Part shown: piece by piece, positions 35,221 to 41,726 of the stretch
How the letters are laid out: each line of letters opens with the position of its first letter
Position numbering within the stretch: the first letter of the stretch is position 1
Assembly (NCBI RefSeq): GCF_000430725.1
Contig: NZ_AUMO01000078.1
Location: 1 to 41,726, forward strand
From: Azohydromonas australica DSM 1124
GTDB taxonomy: Bacteria > Pseudomonadota > Gammaproteobacteria > Burkholderiales > Burkholderiaceae_C
Reading direction: 5' to 3'
DNA: 41,726 nt
Notes under the pieces: model-generated
What the model saw: the letters and a program-made list of their open reading frames with translations, nothing else
Told to the model about the DNA's origin: nothing
Database searches by the model: none
Position numbers and translations under genes: made by a program

Positions 35221-36396
35221 CTACGATTCGGCATTGAGATTCAATGTTCCATGCTCTGAATCAGCGACTTTCTGCCCCGGATAATTATCAGCGAGCAACT
35301 GCAAAACGCCGTAAGAGAACTCGCTCGTTGTACTGCTTGTTGCGCCCGTCCACTTGCCTGGAGTAATGGTGTAATAAAGCATGTTGGCTGGGTCAGCTGG
35401 CGCTAGCTCTGCAAGCTTGATCGATGACTTGTAGACCGCACAATAACCCACGGTAGCAAGCAGCGTCACAGCACCGCTCAGTTGAGAGAAGTAGGCTGCA
35501 GCGGAGTGCGCAACTTCTTGTCGGTCCCATCCAGGGGTGGCGACAGTTGTGTCTCGCGTGTATGGCCAAGCACAAACATGAATATTCGGCAATTGAGCCA
35601 TCACGTTGAACGTCGACTGGGGTCGCAAGTGATCCCAGCACATCAACATGCTTATCCGTCCCAATGGCGTAGTCACCACATTGAGGTTGCCCGCCATTGG
35701 CGCGTCGCTCCAGTAATTTCGTTCGGCACCGGATGGGCGTACCTTCCTACGCTTGTTCCAGACAGTACCATCATTGCCAATGAGCGCTTGGGACATATAG
35801 TAGTATTTATCAGCCTTTTCACTGAACCCAAAACTTACCGCGACGCCGAGAGACCGAGCAGCATCGAGCAAACGGATCCAGTTGCCATCTCCTATGCTAA
35901 GGGAATTCGCTTTGATGGTGGGCCACATCTTGGTTGCCCAGTCCGTGGTGTAGTTAATATTAACATCATAACCAGGCAGATACAATTCACCTGCGACCAC
36001 TAGACTAGCGCCTGTAGCCTTGGCTTCTGCCATAAATGAAATAAGGCTGGTGACCGCCTCCGAGATGTCGAAAGTTGACGACGCCAGCTTATGAACCAAC
36101 GCCACGGTAAACGGCGCTGTGGTTATACTTATGGACGAGGAAGGTGCGGTACTGCCGTCGGTTGCTGCAGGTGGAGTAGACGTGTCTGGTTCGGCAGCAT
36201 TTGCCCCACCACAACCTGACATTTGACTGGCTGCCAGCGGCAGTCCGGCAATAGACAAGCCACGAAGCAATCTACGGCGCGAAAGACTGACCTCACTCTC
36301 GCCATCTCTGGCATCAGGGTTCTGAAAAGAATCAGGTTTGATCGACGGAATGGCCACGATGCGACGGTAGTGGTTAATGACGACGCCATTATTCAT
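35221..36396 (-). CDS. Tat-exported nitrilase-superfamily lipoprotein
   Basis: The product has 391 residues from the ATG at 36396; an alternative GTG lies 15 bases upstream. The nitrilase triad is complete: E137 (AGELYLPGY), K218 (RRKVRPSGAERNYW) and C253 (LMCWDHLRP). The N-terminus has a twin-arginine motif SRRRLLRG (39-46), a hydrophobic run and a lipobox-like MSGC (C62), then a Thr/Ser/Pro-rich linker of about 30 residues. A long n-region of about 40 residues precedes the arginines. Exported nitrilase-fold enzymes are rare, so location and substrate both need testing. It is divergent from an AraC regulator gene and convergent with the cytoplasmic nitrilase gene. Confidence 0.82.
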   Translation of the reverse strand: MNNGVVINHYRRIVAIPSIKPDSFQNPDARDGESEVSLSRRRLLRGLSIAGLPLAASQMSGCGGANAAEPDTSTPPAATDGSTAPSSSISITTAPFTVALVHKLASSTFDISEAVTSLISFMAEAKATGASLVVAGELYLPGYDVNINYTTDWATKMWPTIKANSLSIGDGNWIRLLDAARSLGVAVSFGFSEKADKYYYMSQALIGNDGTVWNKRRKVRPSGAERNYWSDAPMAGNLNVVTTPLGRISMLMCWDHLRPQSTFNVMAQLPNIHVCAWPYTRDTTVATPGWDRQEVAHSAAAYFSQLSGAVTLLATVGYCAVYKSSIKLAELAPADPANMLYYTITPGKWTGATSSTTSEFSYGVLQLLADNYPGQKVADSEHGTLNLNAES

Positions 36397-36421
36397 TCCT
36401 TTCACCAGCACAATTTTCCAA

Positions 36422-36457
36422 TCGAGACATCAATGTGTTTAAATTGGGACATTAACG
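36422..36457 (+). promoter_or_regulatory. Direct repeats, likely AraC-type operator
   Basis: Two 14-base direct repeats (36422-36435 and 36444-36457) share 10 identical positions around the core GACATyAA. They are spaced exactly 22 bases apart, two helical turns, which is typical of AraC-family half-sites. They lie between the exported nitrilase and the AraC regulator genes. Confidence 0.5.
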
Positions 36458-36478
36458 ACTTTTTTTGGAGAATCCAAA

Positions 36479-36544
36479 ATGGTGCAACAGTCCCCATCTT
36501 GGAGCATGCGGCACCAAAATGGATGCATCGAACCAAAGCAATAG
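36479..36544 (+). CDS. Possible 21-residue leader ORF upstream of the AraC regulator
   Basis: ATG at 36479 with GGAG eight bases upstream, stop TAG ending at 36544. The predicted peptide starts MVQQSPSWSMRHQNG and matches nothing I recognise. The only support is the good ribosome-binding site and its place ahead of the regulator gene. It may be chance. Confidence 0.2.
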   Translation: MVQQSPSWSMRHQNGCIEPKQ

Positions 36545-36602
36545 ATTATTGACTGCCGACGCTTGATATTGGAAAATACAACTGCTCAGATAGTGAAATC
36601 AC

Positions 36603-37625
36603 ATGAATTCCTTGCACCACAAAACGTTTAATCTTGCCCTTACAGAAAGGCCTGCGATCTTTTCTACAAAAGACGTGGAGATCAGCAGGCGCTTTGATTA
36701 CTGGATTGAAATGCTGGACATAACCTATGTGCGATTGGAAAGTTTGCGAAGCAATAGAGATGATTTCTATGGCAGCATCAAGAGAATCCCGTTCGGACAT
36801 GTAGATCTCAGTATTGTCCAGTCGACATCACCTCTGGTGCGCCGTACTGCAAGTTTGGCAAAGCAATCGCACGAAGAGTGTCTGCTTGTGCATTGCGCTC
36901 ATACGGGTCGTGCACAAGTTCAGCAGCAAGGTCGCCTTGCAGAACTTGCACCAGGAGACATTACAACGTACCTAAGTACGGAGCCGTACGACTTGAAGTT
37001 TCAAGGCTGGTTTGATACCCGCGTCATCAAGATACCTGCAAATACTATCAAACCGTATGTTCGAAATCTTGAAGATCTCACCGCTACGACTATCAGTGGT
37101 TCTTCGCTGGAAGGTACGATGCTTCGTTCGATGGTAAGCAACCTTTGTAATGGTCGTACTTCTGAATGCAATCCGACTGATTCATTGTTGACCGATGCCT
37201 TGATTCAAGTGGTGCGTGCTGCCTTGCAGTCGCTTTCAATGACACAGGGACGCGCCACATCCAACTTAAATTCATATTATACATCTCGCGCAAAAGCTTA
37301 TATTGTAAAAAACTTGCGCAGCGAAACTCTTGGCGTCGATGAGGTGGCCTCTGCACTTGGCATATCGAGCCGGCATTTGTCGCGAGTCTTTGACGCCGAT
37401 CACCTCTCGGTGGCCAACTATATCTTGACAGAACGACTTGAGGCGTGTGGTCGTGAGTTGGCACGACTTTCCAGTGCAAATAAAAATATAGGCAGCCTAG
37501 CCTTTTCCTGGGGATTCATTAACACAAGTCATTTCTGCAAAGTATTTAAAGCACATTTTGGAGCCACACCGACAGAGTGGCATCGCGCGCAAGGTCGCAA
37601 TCGAGCGAAACCGACTCAATATTAA
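36603..37625 (+). CDS. AraC-family transcriptional regulator
   Basis: The product has 340 residues. The N-terminal part (RRFDYWIEML, FGHVDLSIVQST, LAELAPGDITTYLSTEPY) is the AraC-binding-like domain seen in regulators of catabolic genes. The C-terminal helix-turn-helix pair is clear: VDEVASALGISSRHLSRVFDA and IGSLAFSWGFINTSHFCKVFKAHFGATPTEWHRA. It is divergent from the exported nitrilase gene and probably controls one or both nitrilase genes. Codon use is AT-richer than in most of the window, as in the two nitrilase genes. Confidence 0.88.
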   Translation: MNSLHHKTFNLALTERPAIFSTKDVEISRRFDYWIEMLDITYVRLESLRSNRDDFYGSIKRIPFGHVDLSIVQSTSPLVRRTASLAKQSHEECLLVHCAHTGRAQVQQQGRLAELAPGDITTYLSTEPYDLKFQGWFDTRVIKIPANTIKPYVRNLEDLTATTISGSSLEGTMLRSMVSNLCNGRTSECNPTDSLLTDALIQVVRAALQSLSMTQGRATSNLNSYYTSRAKAYIVKNLRSETLGVDEVASALGISSRHLSRVFDADHLSVANYILTERLEACGRELARLSSANKNIGSLAFSWGFINTSHFCKVFKAHFGATPTEWHRAQGRNRAKPTQY

Positions 37626-38227
37626 AAGCAATAGTAAGCATGGCGCTTGCACGTTAAGGGCAAACTTGGCCTGATCCGGTATTTACAATTTTGCACAACA
37701 GATAGACTGACGCGTGCCAACACAAGCTGTCCGAGTTGTCTGCTGCCGCGGCGCACCGACTATTCTTTCGACGATGCCGAGTTTGACCTGCGTTTAGCGG
37801 TCCTAGAAGGATATCTTCTCGTCGCAGCGGGAATCTGCCTGGCCCGCTTGCGAGGGCGAAGCTGGCACAGGTGTCGCTGCGGCTACAGCGGCCGGTTAGG
37901 GCGAATACTGTTCAGTATACGGTATGCGGTCAATCGACGACTCCATTGAAATCGGCAGCGGCTGTTGAGAAGGTACGTGCCCGCGTAGGCGGATGGGCAC
38001 GTACGTTCTCTACACCCGCCGCGATCCTCAAGACGTGGTTAATTGCGCGCATACGGCAGCTCGGTGACCCGCGTCCAATCCCGCCCCAGTTCGGTGGCCA
38101 GCCGCATTGCGTTCAGGCGGCCGCTGCTGTCGCCGGCAGGGCGTTGACGCGGGAAGACTGTGGGCGCGCGCTTCGGGCGATGGTGCAGGCCATCGCGGCC
38201 GACTGCCGCCGAACCGTTGTTTCCTGC
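37626..38227. other. Gene-free stretch, right border of the nitrilase block
   Basis: I see no convincing gene in about 600 bases. Base composition changes back from AT-richer to GC-rich around 37730-37800. A strong inverted repeat lies at 37967-38010. A short minus-strand frame ending at 38039 has an ordered-looking tail (NAMRLATELGRDWTRV) that could be a coding remnant, but I cannot assign it. Confidence 0.5.
37967..38010. repeat. 16-bp inverted repeat with 12-base loop
   Basis: GAGAAGGTACGTGCCC (37967-37982) pairs with GGGCACGTACGTTCTC (37995-38010) with one mismatch. The arms are long and there is no T tract. It could be a recombination or transposon end, or a strong transcript-end hairpin. 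Confidence 0.7.
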
Positions 38228-38773
38228 TCAGCGGCTTGTGATGACAGCCAAGTTGTCAAGGCCGGCCTTGAACACGCCTTGAACCAGCTTCTCAGTGGCC
38301 GCGTCGTCCTGGTCGGGCTTGGCGTTCTCTTCAGGGCGTTGGAACTGCCCCTTCCAGTGCACCACCGAGCCACCGCCTGCAGCCGGCTTCACCCACATCT
38401 CGGCCACGTAGTTGGCAAGCGGCAAACTGGTCTTGATGATGCGGTAGCGGTACCACTTCTTCTTCTCGTCGTAGGCGAGCAGCTCACTGATCACGGACGC
38501 ACCGCCCTTGACCTGGAACTCGCGCACGGCCAGCGGCTTGCCGTTTTCGCCCACCAGCAGCTTGGTGCCTTCGGTGGCGGGGTGCCATTCGTGGATCTTG
38601 TCGAACGTCTTGATGGCATCCCAGGCTTTCTGCGGCGAGGCTTTGAGCGTGACTTGGCTCTCGTACTTGAGAACCGGGCGCTCGGCGTGCGCCAGCGGCG
38701 CGGCGAGCGTGATTGCCACGGCGGTCAGCAGCGACAGGGGCGAGCCGGCAATGCGTGTGATGAATCGGTTCAT
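38228..38773 (-). CDS. Exported SRPBCC (START/Bet v1-like) family protein
   Basis: The product has 181 residues with a signal peptide ending LAAPLAHAE. The mature domain has the SRPBCC pattern: LKYESQVTLKASPQKAWDAIKTFDKIHEWHPATEG, then VREFQVKGGASVISELLAYDEKKKWYRYRI and MWVKPAAGGGSVVHWKGQF. It is a hydrophobic-ligand-binding fold of the MxaD/polyketide cyclase type. It is the last gene of the operon with the MetA-pathway protein and benzaldehyde dehydrogenase. A periplasmic ligand carrier role is inference. Confidence 0.8.
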   Translation of the reverse strand: MNRFITRIAGSPLSLLTAVAITLAAPLAHAERPVLKYESQVTLKASPQKAWDAIKTFDKIHEWHPATEGTKLLVGENGKPLAVREFQVKGGASVISELLAYDEKKKWYRYRIIKTSLPLANYVAEMWVKPAAGGGSVVHWKGQFQRPEENAKPDQDDAATEKLVQGVFKAGLDNLAVITSR

Positions 38774-38803
38774 GAGGTCTCCTCTGGTGTGATCGTTGAA
38801 GGT

Positions 38804-39703
38804 TCAGAGCGGGAACACGGCCTTGAGCCAGAACGCACTGCCTTCGGGGCGGTTTCGGACGGCGGACTCCTTTTGCCACTTGGCAGCGATGAACCATCCC
38901 TTGCCGCTGTCGTACTTGACCGACGGGCCAATCGCGAATGCTCGCCCCTTGCTGCCGGACAGATCTGTACCGCCCTGATTGTCGTCCGTCATCTGGCGGT
39001 AGAAAAAGCCTCCGACGCCGGCCGTGATCCCGTTGCCGAAGCCCCAGCCCAGGGCGTAGTCGAAGTGAAATTCTTGTCCGGTCCGGTAGTCGGTGTCCTT
39101 ATTGCGGCGGTTGACCATGTACCCGAGCTTGATGTCGGCATTCGGGCCGTTCGGGTCGACGTAGCTGGCGGCGTAAACCGGCTCCCATGCCAGGTAGTTG
39201 CGACCTACGTTGGCCAGCCGTGCGCTGTCAAAGCTGCCGGTAGGCAGATAGAAGTCGACGGCTGCGATGCTGTGCAGGGCTTGGCTGTGGTGCCAGGCGA
39301 CGCCGCTGCCAACCAGGATGTCTCCAAGCCCGGAGCGCGATTCCGTGCGGCCCGCAGCGCTCACCTTCAGGTCAACGAGGGGAATAATTGTTGAGGTCAC
39401 CAGGTCGCCGCCGAGCAACTTCACACCCGGCAACCAGACGAGGCGCGGGGCGATAATGTTGGCCGTCACCTTGAAGCCTGGCACGTTGAGGTTGTTGCCG
39501 TTGCTGTCCATCAGCCGGTCTGCGCTGTAGCCATTGACATAGACGATGCCGTAAAGACCGGGGGGCGGCAGGGCTCCCATGACGAAGTTTTCGACGCCGT
39601 TGGGATACGCCCCGCCGCCGCCTTCTCCGGCAAGGGCTGGAACTGCCGCAGTGCCGGCTAATGCCATCGCGGCCATAGCGCGGCCAATACACAGTCGATT
39701 CAT
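38804..39703 (-). CDS. Outer-membrane MetA-pathway phenol-degradation family protein
   Basis: The product has 299 residues with a signal peptide ending AVPALAG. The rest is an alternating, aromatic-rich beta-barrel pattern ending in FWLKAVFPL, as in outer membrane proteins. ENFVMGALPPPGLYGIVYVNGY and GSGVAWHHSQALHSIAAVDFYLPTGSFD match the Phenol_MetA_deg/SphA-like family, found beside aromatic degradation genes and thought to pass hydrophobic substrates through the outer membrane. It lies 29 bases after the dehydrogenase gene, so it is probably an entry pore for aromatic aldehydes or nitriles. Confidence 0.8.
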   Translation of the reverse strand: MNRLCIGRAMAAMALAGTAAVPALAGEGGGGAYPNGVENFVMGALPPPGLYGIVYVNGYSADRLMDSNGNNLNVPGFKVTANIIAPRLVWLPGVKLLGGDLVTSTIIPLVDLKVSAAGRTESRSGLGDILVGSGVAWHHSQALHSIAAVDFYLPTGSFDSARLANVGRNYLAWEPVYAASYVDPNGPNADIKLGYMVNRRNKDTDYRTGQEFHFDYALGWGFGNGITAGVGGFFYRQMTDDNQGGTDLSGSKGRAFAIGPSVKYDSGKGWFIAAKWQKESAVRNRPEGSAFWLKAVFPL

Positions 39704-39732
39704 GTAGGTGTCTCTCTGTGGTTATGGAGATA

Positions 39733-41208
39733 TCAGAACGGGTATGTGATGGGCTCGGCCATCACGCTGATCCATTGGCCTTGCGTGAATGCCTCCAGGT
39801 TGGCCGGACCGCCGAAGCGTCCGTGGCTGCCAGAGGCGCCCATGCCGCCAAACGGCACGTGGAACTCGTTGTTCACGGTCTGGTCGTTGATGTGGATCAT
39901 TCCGGTGTGCAGCCGGTCGGCCAACGCCATCGCGCGCGAGACGTTGCCACTGTGGATGGCCGCGGCCAGTCCGTAGGGGGACGCGTTGACCAGCTCGGCC
40001 GCCTCCTCATCGCTGTCGAAGACAGTGATCGGTGCCACCGGGCCAAAGATCTCCTCATCGAAGGCAGGCATGCCGGGTCGCACATCCGCGAGCACGGTGG
40101 CCTGGTGGAACAGCTTGTCGTGCGTACCCCCGGCAAGAACGCGCGCGCCCTGATCCACCGAGCACTGCACGAGCGCGGCGATGCGGCTGAGCTGCTGCGC
40201 GTTGATGATCGGTCCCAGGTGCACGGCTTCGGTGTGCGGGTTTCCCACCCGCAGCGCTTGCGCACGTTGCACCAACCGCTCGGCGTAGGCTTCAGCCACA
40301 CGGCGATGCACCAGATGTCGTCCGGCCTGCATGCAGATTTGACCCTGGTGCAAGAACGCGCCCCAGGCGCCGCTGGAGCTGGCTGCATCGAGGTCAGCGT
40401 CGTCAAGCACCACGATGGCATTGTTGCCGCCGAGCTCCAGCGCCACCTTCTTCAACAGCCCACCGCAGACCTCCCCGATGCGACGGCCCACGACAGTGGA
40501 GCCAGTGAAGGAGATCATCTCTACCAGGGGGTGACGCACCAGCGCATCGCCAGTGTCCGGGCCGCCGGGCAACACGTGCAACACGCCCTCCGGCAGTCCG
40601 GCGTCGGCGAACAGCTGCGCGATCAGCTGGCCACCCGTGACGGCAGTGCGCACGTCGGGCTTGAGCACCACTGCGTTGCCCAGAGCCAACGCCGGTGCCA
40701 CCGAGCGCAGGGACAGTAGCAGCGGGAAGTTCCACGGCGCGATCACGCCCACCGTGCCCAGCGGCACGCGGCGGCTCAGGTTCATGCGGCCTGGCATGAC
40801 CGAGGGATAAAGCTGTCCGTGCGGCTGCATAGGCAACGCCGCAGCTGCAAGCAATTGCTCATGGCAAGCGTTGAGTTCCCATTCGGCCTTGGCCCTGACG
40901 GAGCCGCACTCGCGCATGTTCCAGCTGTTGATTTCCTCGGCACGCTCCTGCAGCAGCCGGGCGGCCTCGCGCAGCACCGCCGCACGCCGGTCAAACGGCA
41001 TGGCGGCCCAGGCGTCTCGTGCCGCATGCGCACTTCGGGCGGCGCAACTCACGTCCACGCTGTCAGCAACACCAACCGTTCCCAGCACGGCACCGGTGGC
41101 GGGCTCGACCACGTCGGTCTGGCCTCCATGGGCGGCAATCCAGCCGCCACTGTAAATACGGCTGGTCCAGGCCTGGGCCTGCGTCTTGGAAGCGGGCGAT
41201 GCGCTCAT
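39733..41208 (-). CDS. NAD+-dependent benzaldehyde dehydrogenase (XylC/AreC-like)
   Basis: The product has 491 residues from the ATG at 41208 with AGGAG upstream. Aldehyde dehydrogenase landmarks are N160 (APWNFP), the FTGSTVVGRRI nucleotide loop, E258 (LELGGNN) and the catalytic C292 (GQIC). The C-terminal MGASGSHGRFGGPANLEAFTQGQW is close to the benzaldehyde dehydrogenases of toluene and benzyl alcohol pathways. It would oxidise benzaldehyde to benzoate for the ben genes. It is the first gene of a three-gene operon. The aldehyde specificity is inferred from these motifs and the context. Confidence 0.85.
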   Translation of the reverse strand: MSASPASKTQAQAWTSRIYSGGWIAAHGGQTDVVEPATGAVLGTVGVADSVDVSCAARSAHAARDAWAAMPFDRRAAVLREAARLLQERAEEINSWNMRECGSVRAKAEWELNACHEQLLAAAALPMQPHGQLYPSVMPGRMNLSRRVPLGTVGVIAPWNFPLLLSLRSVAPALALGNAVVLKPDVRTAVTGGQLIAQLFADAGLPEGVLHVLPGGPDTGDALVRHPLVEMISFTGSTVVGRRIGEVCGGLLKKVALELGGNNAIVVLDDADLDAASSSGAWGAFLHQGQICMQAGRHLVHRRVAEAYAERLVQRAQALRVGNPHTEAVHLGPIINAQQLSRIAALVQCSVDQGARVLAGGTHDKLFHQATVLADVRPGMPAFDEEIFGPVAPITVFDSDEEAAELVNASPYGLAAAIHSGNVSRAMALADRLHTGMIHINDQTVNNEFHVPFGGMGASGSHGRFGGPANLEAFTQGQWISVMAEPITYPF

Positions 41209-41408
41209 CGTGGGTCTCCTGTTGGTTGTGGAACGGCGGCGTAGACAACAGCGCTCCACATGAAGCCATCCAACGCAACGCCCATGCCACGCTTGCATCA
41301 AAGTGCCTGCGTACGACTATTCACTGGGAAAAGCCATGAGGCGCCTTGACCTTGCCCCCGAAAAACGTAGTTCTTGCCTGATGGTCAAATCAGAGTAGGA
41401 GCTATTGC

Positions 41409-41705
41409 ATGAAAGAGAAGCAGACCCGCGCCAGGTACACGCTGGAGTTCAAGCTGGAGGCGGTCAGGCTGGTCAATGACGGGCAGTCGGTAGGCGTGAC
41501 GGCGAAGGTCCTGGGCGTACCCAAGGCGACGCTGAGCAACTGGGTGCGCGAGGCGGCCAAGGGAACGCTGCAAGGCGCTGGCGACAAGGTTGTGACGCCC
41601 GAGCAGATGGAAATCGCACGGCTTCGCGCTGAGCTCGCGCGCGTGAAGATGGAGCGCGACGTCCTGGAAAAAGCGACGGCGTACTTCGCGAAAGCGCGGG
41701 GGTGA
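41409..41705 (+). CDS. IS3-family transposase OrfA
   Basis: The product has 98 residues with AGGAG upstream. It has the OrfA helix-turn-helix (RARYTLEFKLEAVRLVNDGQSVGVTAKVLGVPKATLSNWV) and a C-terminal leucine-zipper-like helix (EIARLRAELARVKMERDVLEKATAYFAK). The end, ATAYFAKARG, overlaps the orfB start, where a -1 frameshift usually makes the OrfAB transposase. Confidence 0.92.
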   Translation: MKEKQTRARYTLEFKLEAVRLVNDGQSVGVTAKVLGVPKATLSNWVREAAKGTLQGAGDKVVTPEQMEIARLRAELARVKMERDVLEKATAYFAKARG

Positions 41706-41726
41706 AGTACGCCTGGATCGAGCGTT
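41702..41726 (+). CDS. IS3-family transposase OrfB, first 8 codons
   Basis: The frame starts at a GTG at 41702, overlapping the orfA stop, and reads VKYAWIER before the window ends. This is the usual OrfB opening of IS3-family elements. The DDE catalytic core lies outside the window. Confidence 0.75.

Larger units (their letters stand above)
41347..41726 (+). mobile_element. IS3-family insertion sequence, left end (cut by window edge)
   Basis: The element appears to begin near TGACCTTGCCCCCG at 41347, a TG-ended, C-rich terminus as seen in IS3-family inverted repeats. It contains orfA complete and the first codons of orfB. The right end and target duplication are outside the window. Confidence 0.7.

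Noticed and set aside
38039..38150. Minus-strand tail reading NAMRLATELGRDWTRV before a stop, as a gene remnant
   Set aside because: It looks ordered but has no upstream continuation or family that I recognise, so it is left unassigned within the gene-free stretch.

Overview
The window is high-GC DNA with the gene content of a Burkholderiales betaproteobacterium, probably Comamonadaceae-like. The evidence is two Bug-type solute receptors plus a third Bug tail, a catR-catBCA-benABCD locus beside pcaIJFD, and an IS3-family element. No rRNA, tRNA or CRISPR was seen. The assignment rests on gene families and layout, not on a database search.

Layout. (1) 1-2413, minus strand: the start of a malic enzyme gene, a frameshifted Bug receptor and a TRAP receptor. 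(2) 2604-12946: an exported M20 amidohydrolase, benK, benD, benC, benB, benA, catA, catC and catB, all minus, with catR divergent on plus. (3) 12943-18681: benE, pcaD, pcaF, pcaJ and pcaI, minus, with pcaR divergent on plus. Regions 2 and 3 together encode benzoate uptake and every step from benzoate through catechol and 3-oxoadipate to succinyl-CoA and acetyl-CoA. (4) 19329-21999: a LuxR-type regulator and a predicted Tat-exported amidase lipoprotein. (5) 22057-31570: one long minus-strand operon iorA-iorB-livK-(mdlB remnant)-livH-livM-livG-livF-mdlA, with a divergent LysR gene. (6) 32595-33941: a LysR stub, a Bug receptor and the tail of another Bug gene. (7) 33942-37625: an AT-richer block with a cytoplasmic arylacetonitrilase-like nitrilase, a predicted Tat-exported nitrilase-fold lipoprotein and an AraC regulator. 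(8) 38228-41208: an operon for a benzaldehyde dehydrogenase, an outer-membrane MetA-pathway protein and an exported SRPBCC protein. (9) The left end of an IS3-family element runs off the window.

How it fits together. The window reads as a catabolic cluster that funnels aromatic nitriles, amides and 2-hydroxy acids into benzoate. Mandelonitrile-type nitriles would be hydrolysed by the nitrilase or nitrilases, amides by the exported amidase, and mandelate enantiomers interconverted by a very well conserved mandelate racemase. A truncated gene start resembling FMN-dependent mandelate dehydrogenase sits inside the same operon. No benzoylformate decarboxylase (mdlC) is present. In its place the operon carries an IorAB-type thiamine-diphosphate/iron-sulfur 2-oxoacid oxidoreductase and a Liv-type ABC importer. 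This suggests, as inference only, that the oxoacid step is done by an oxidoreductase rather than by MdlC. A benzaldehyde dehydrogenase is also present, so the classical route via benzaldehyde cannot be excluded.

Regulatory structure is visible at several points. Intrinsic terminators lie directly upstream of benD and benE. Hairpins occupy several cat-ben intercistronic gaps. A PcaR/PcaU-like operator lies between pcaI and pcaR, and AraC-type direct repeats lie between the exported nitrilase and its regulator.
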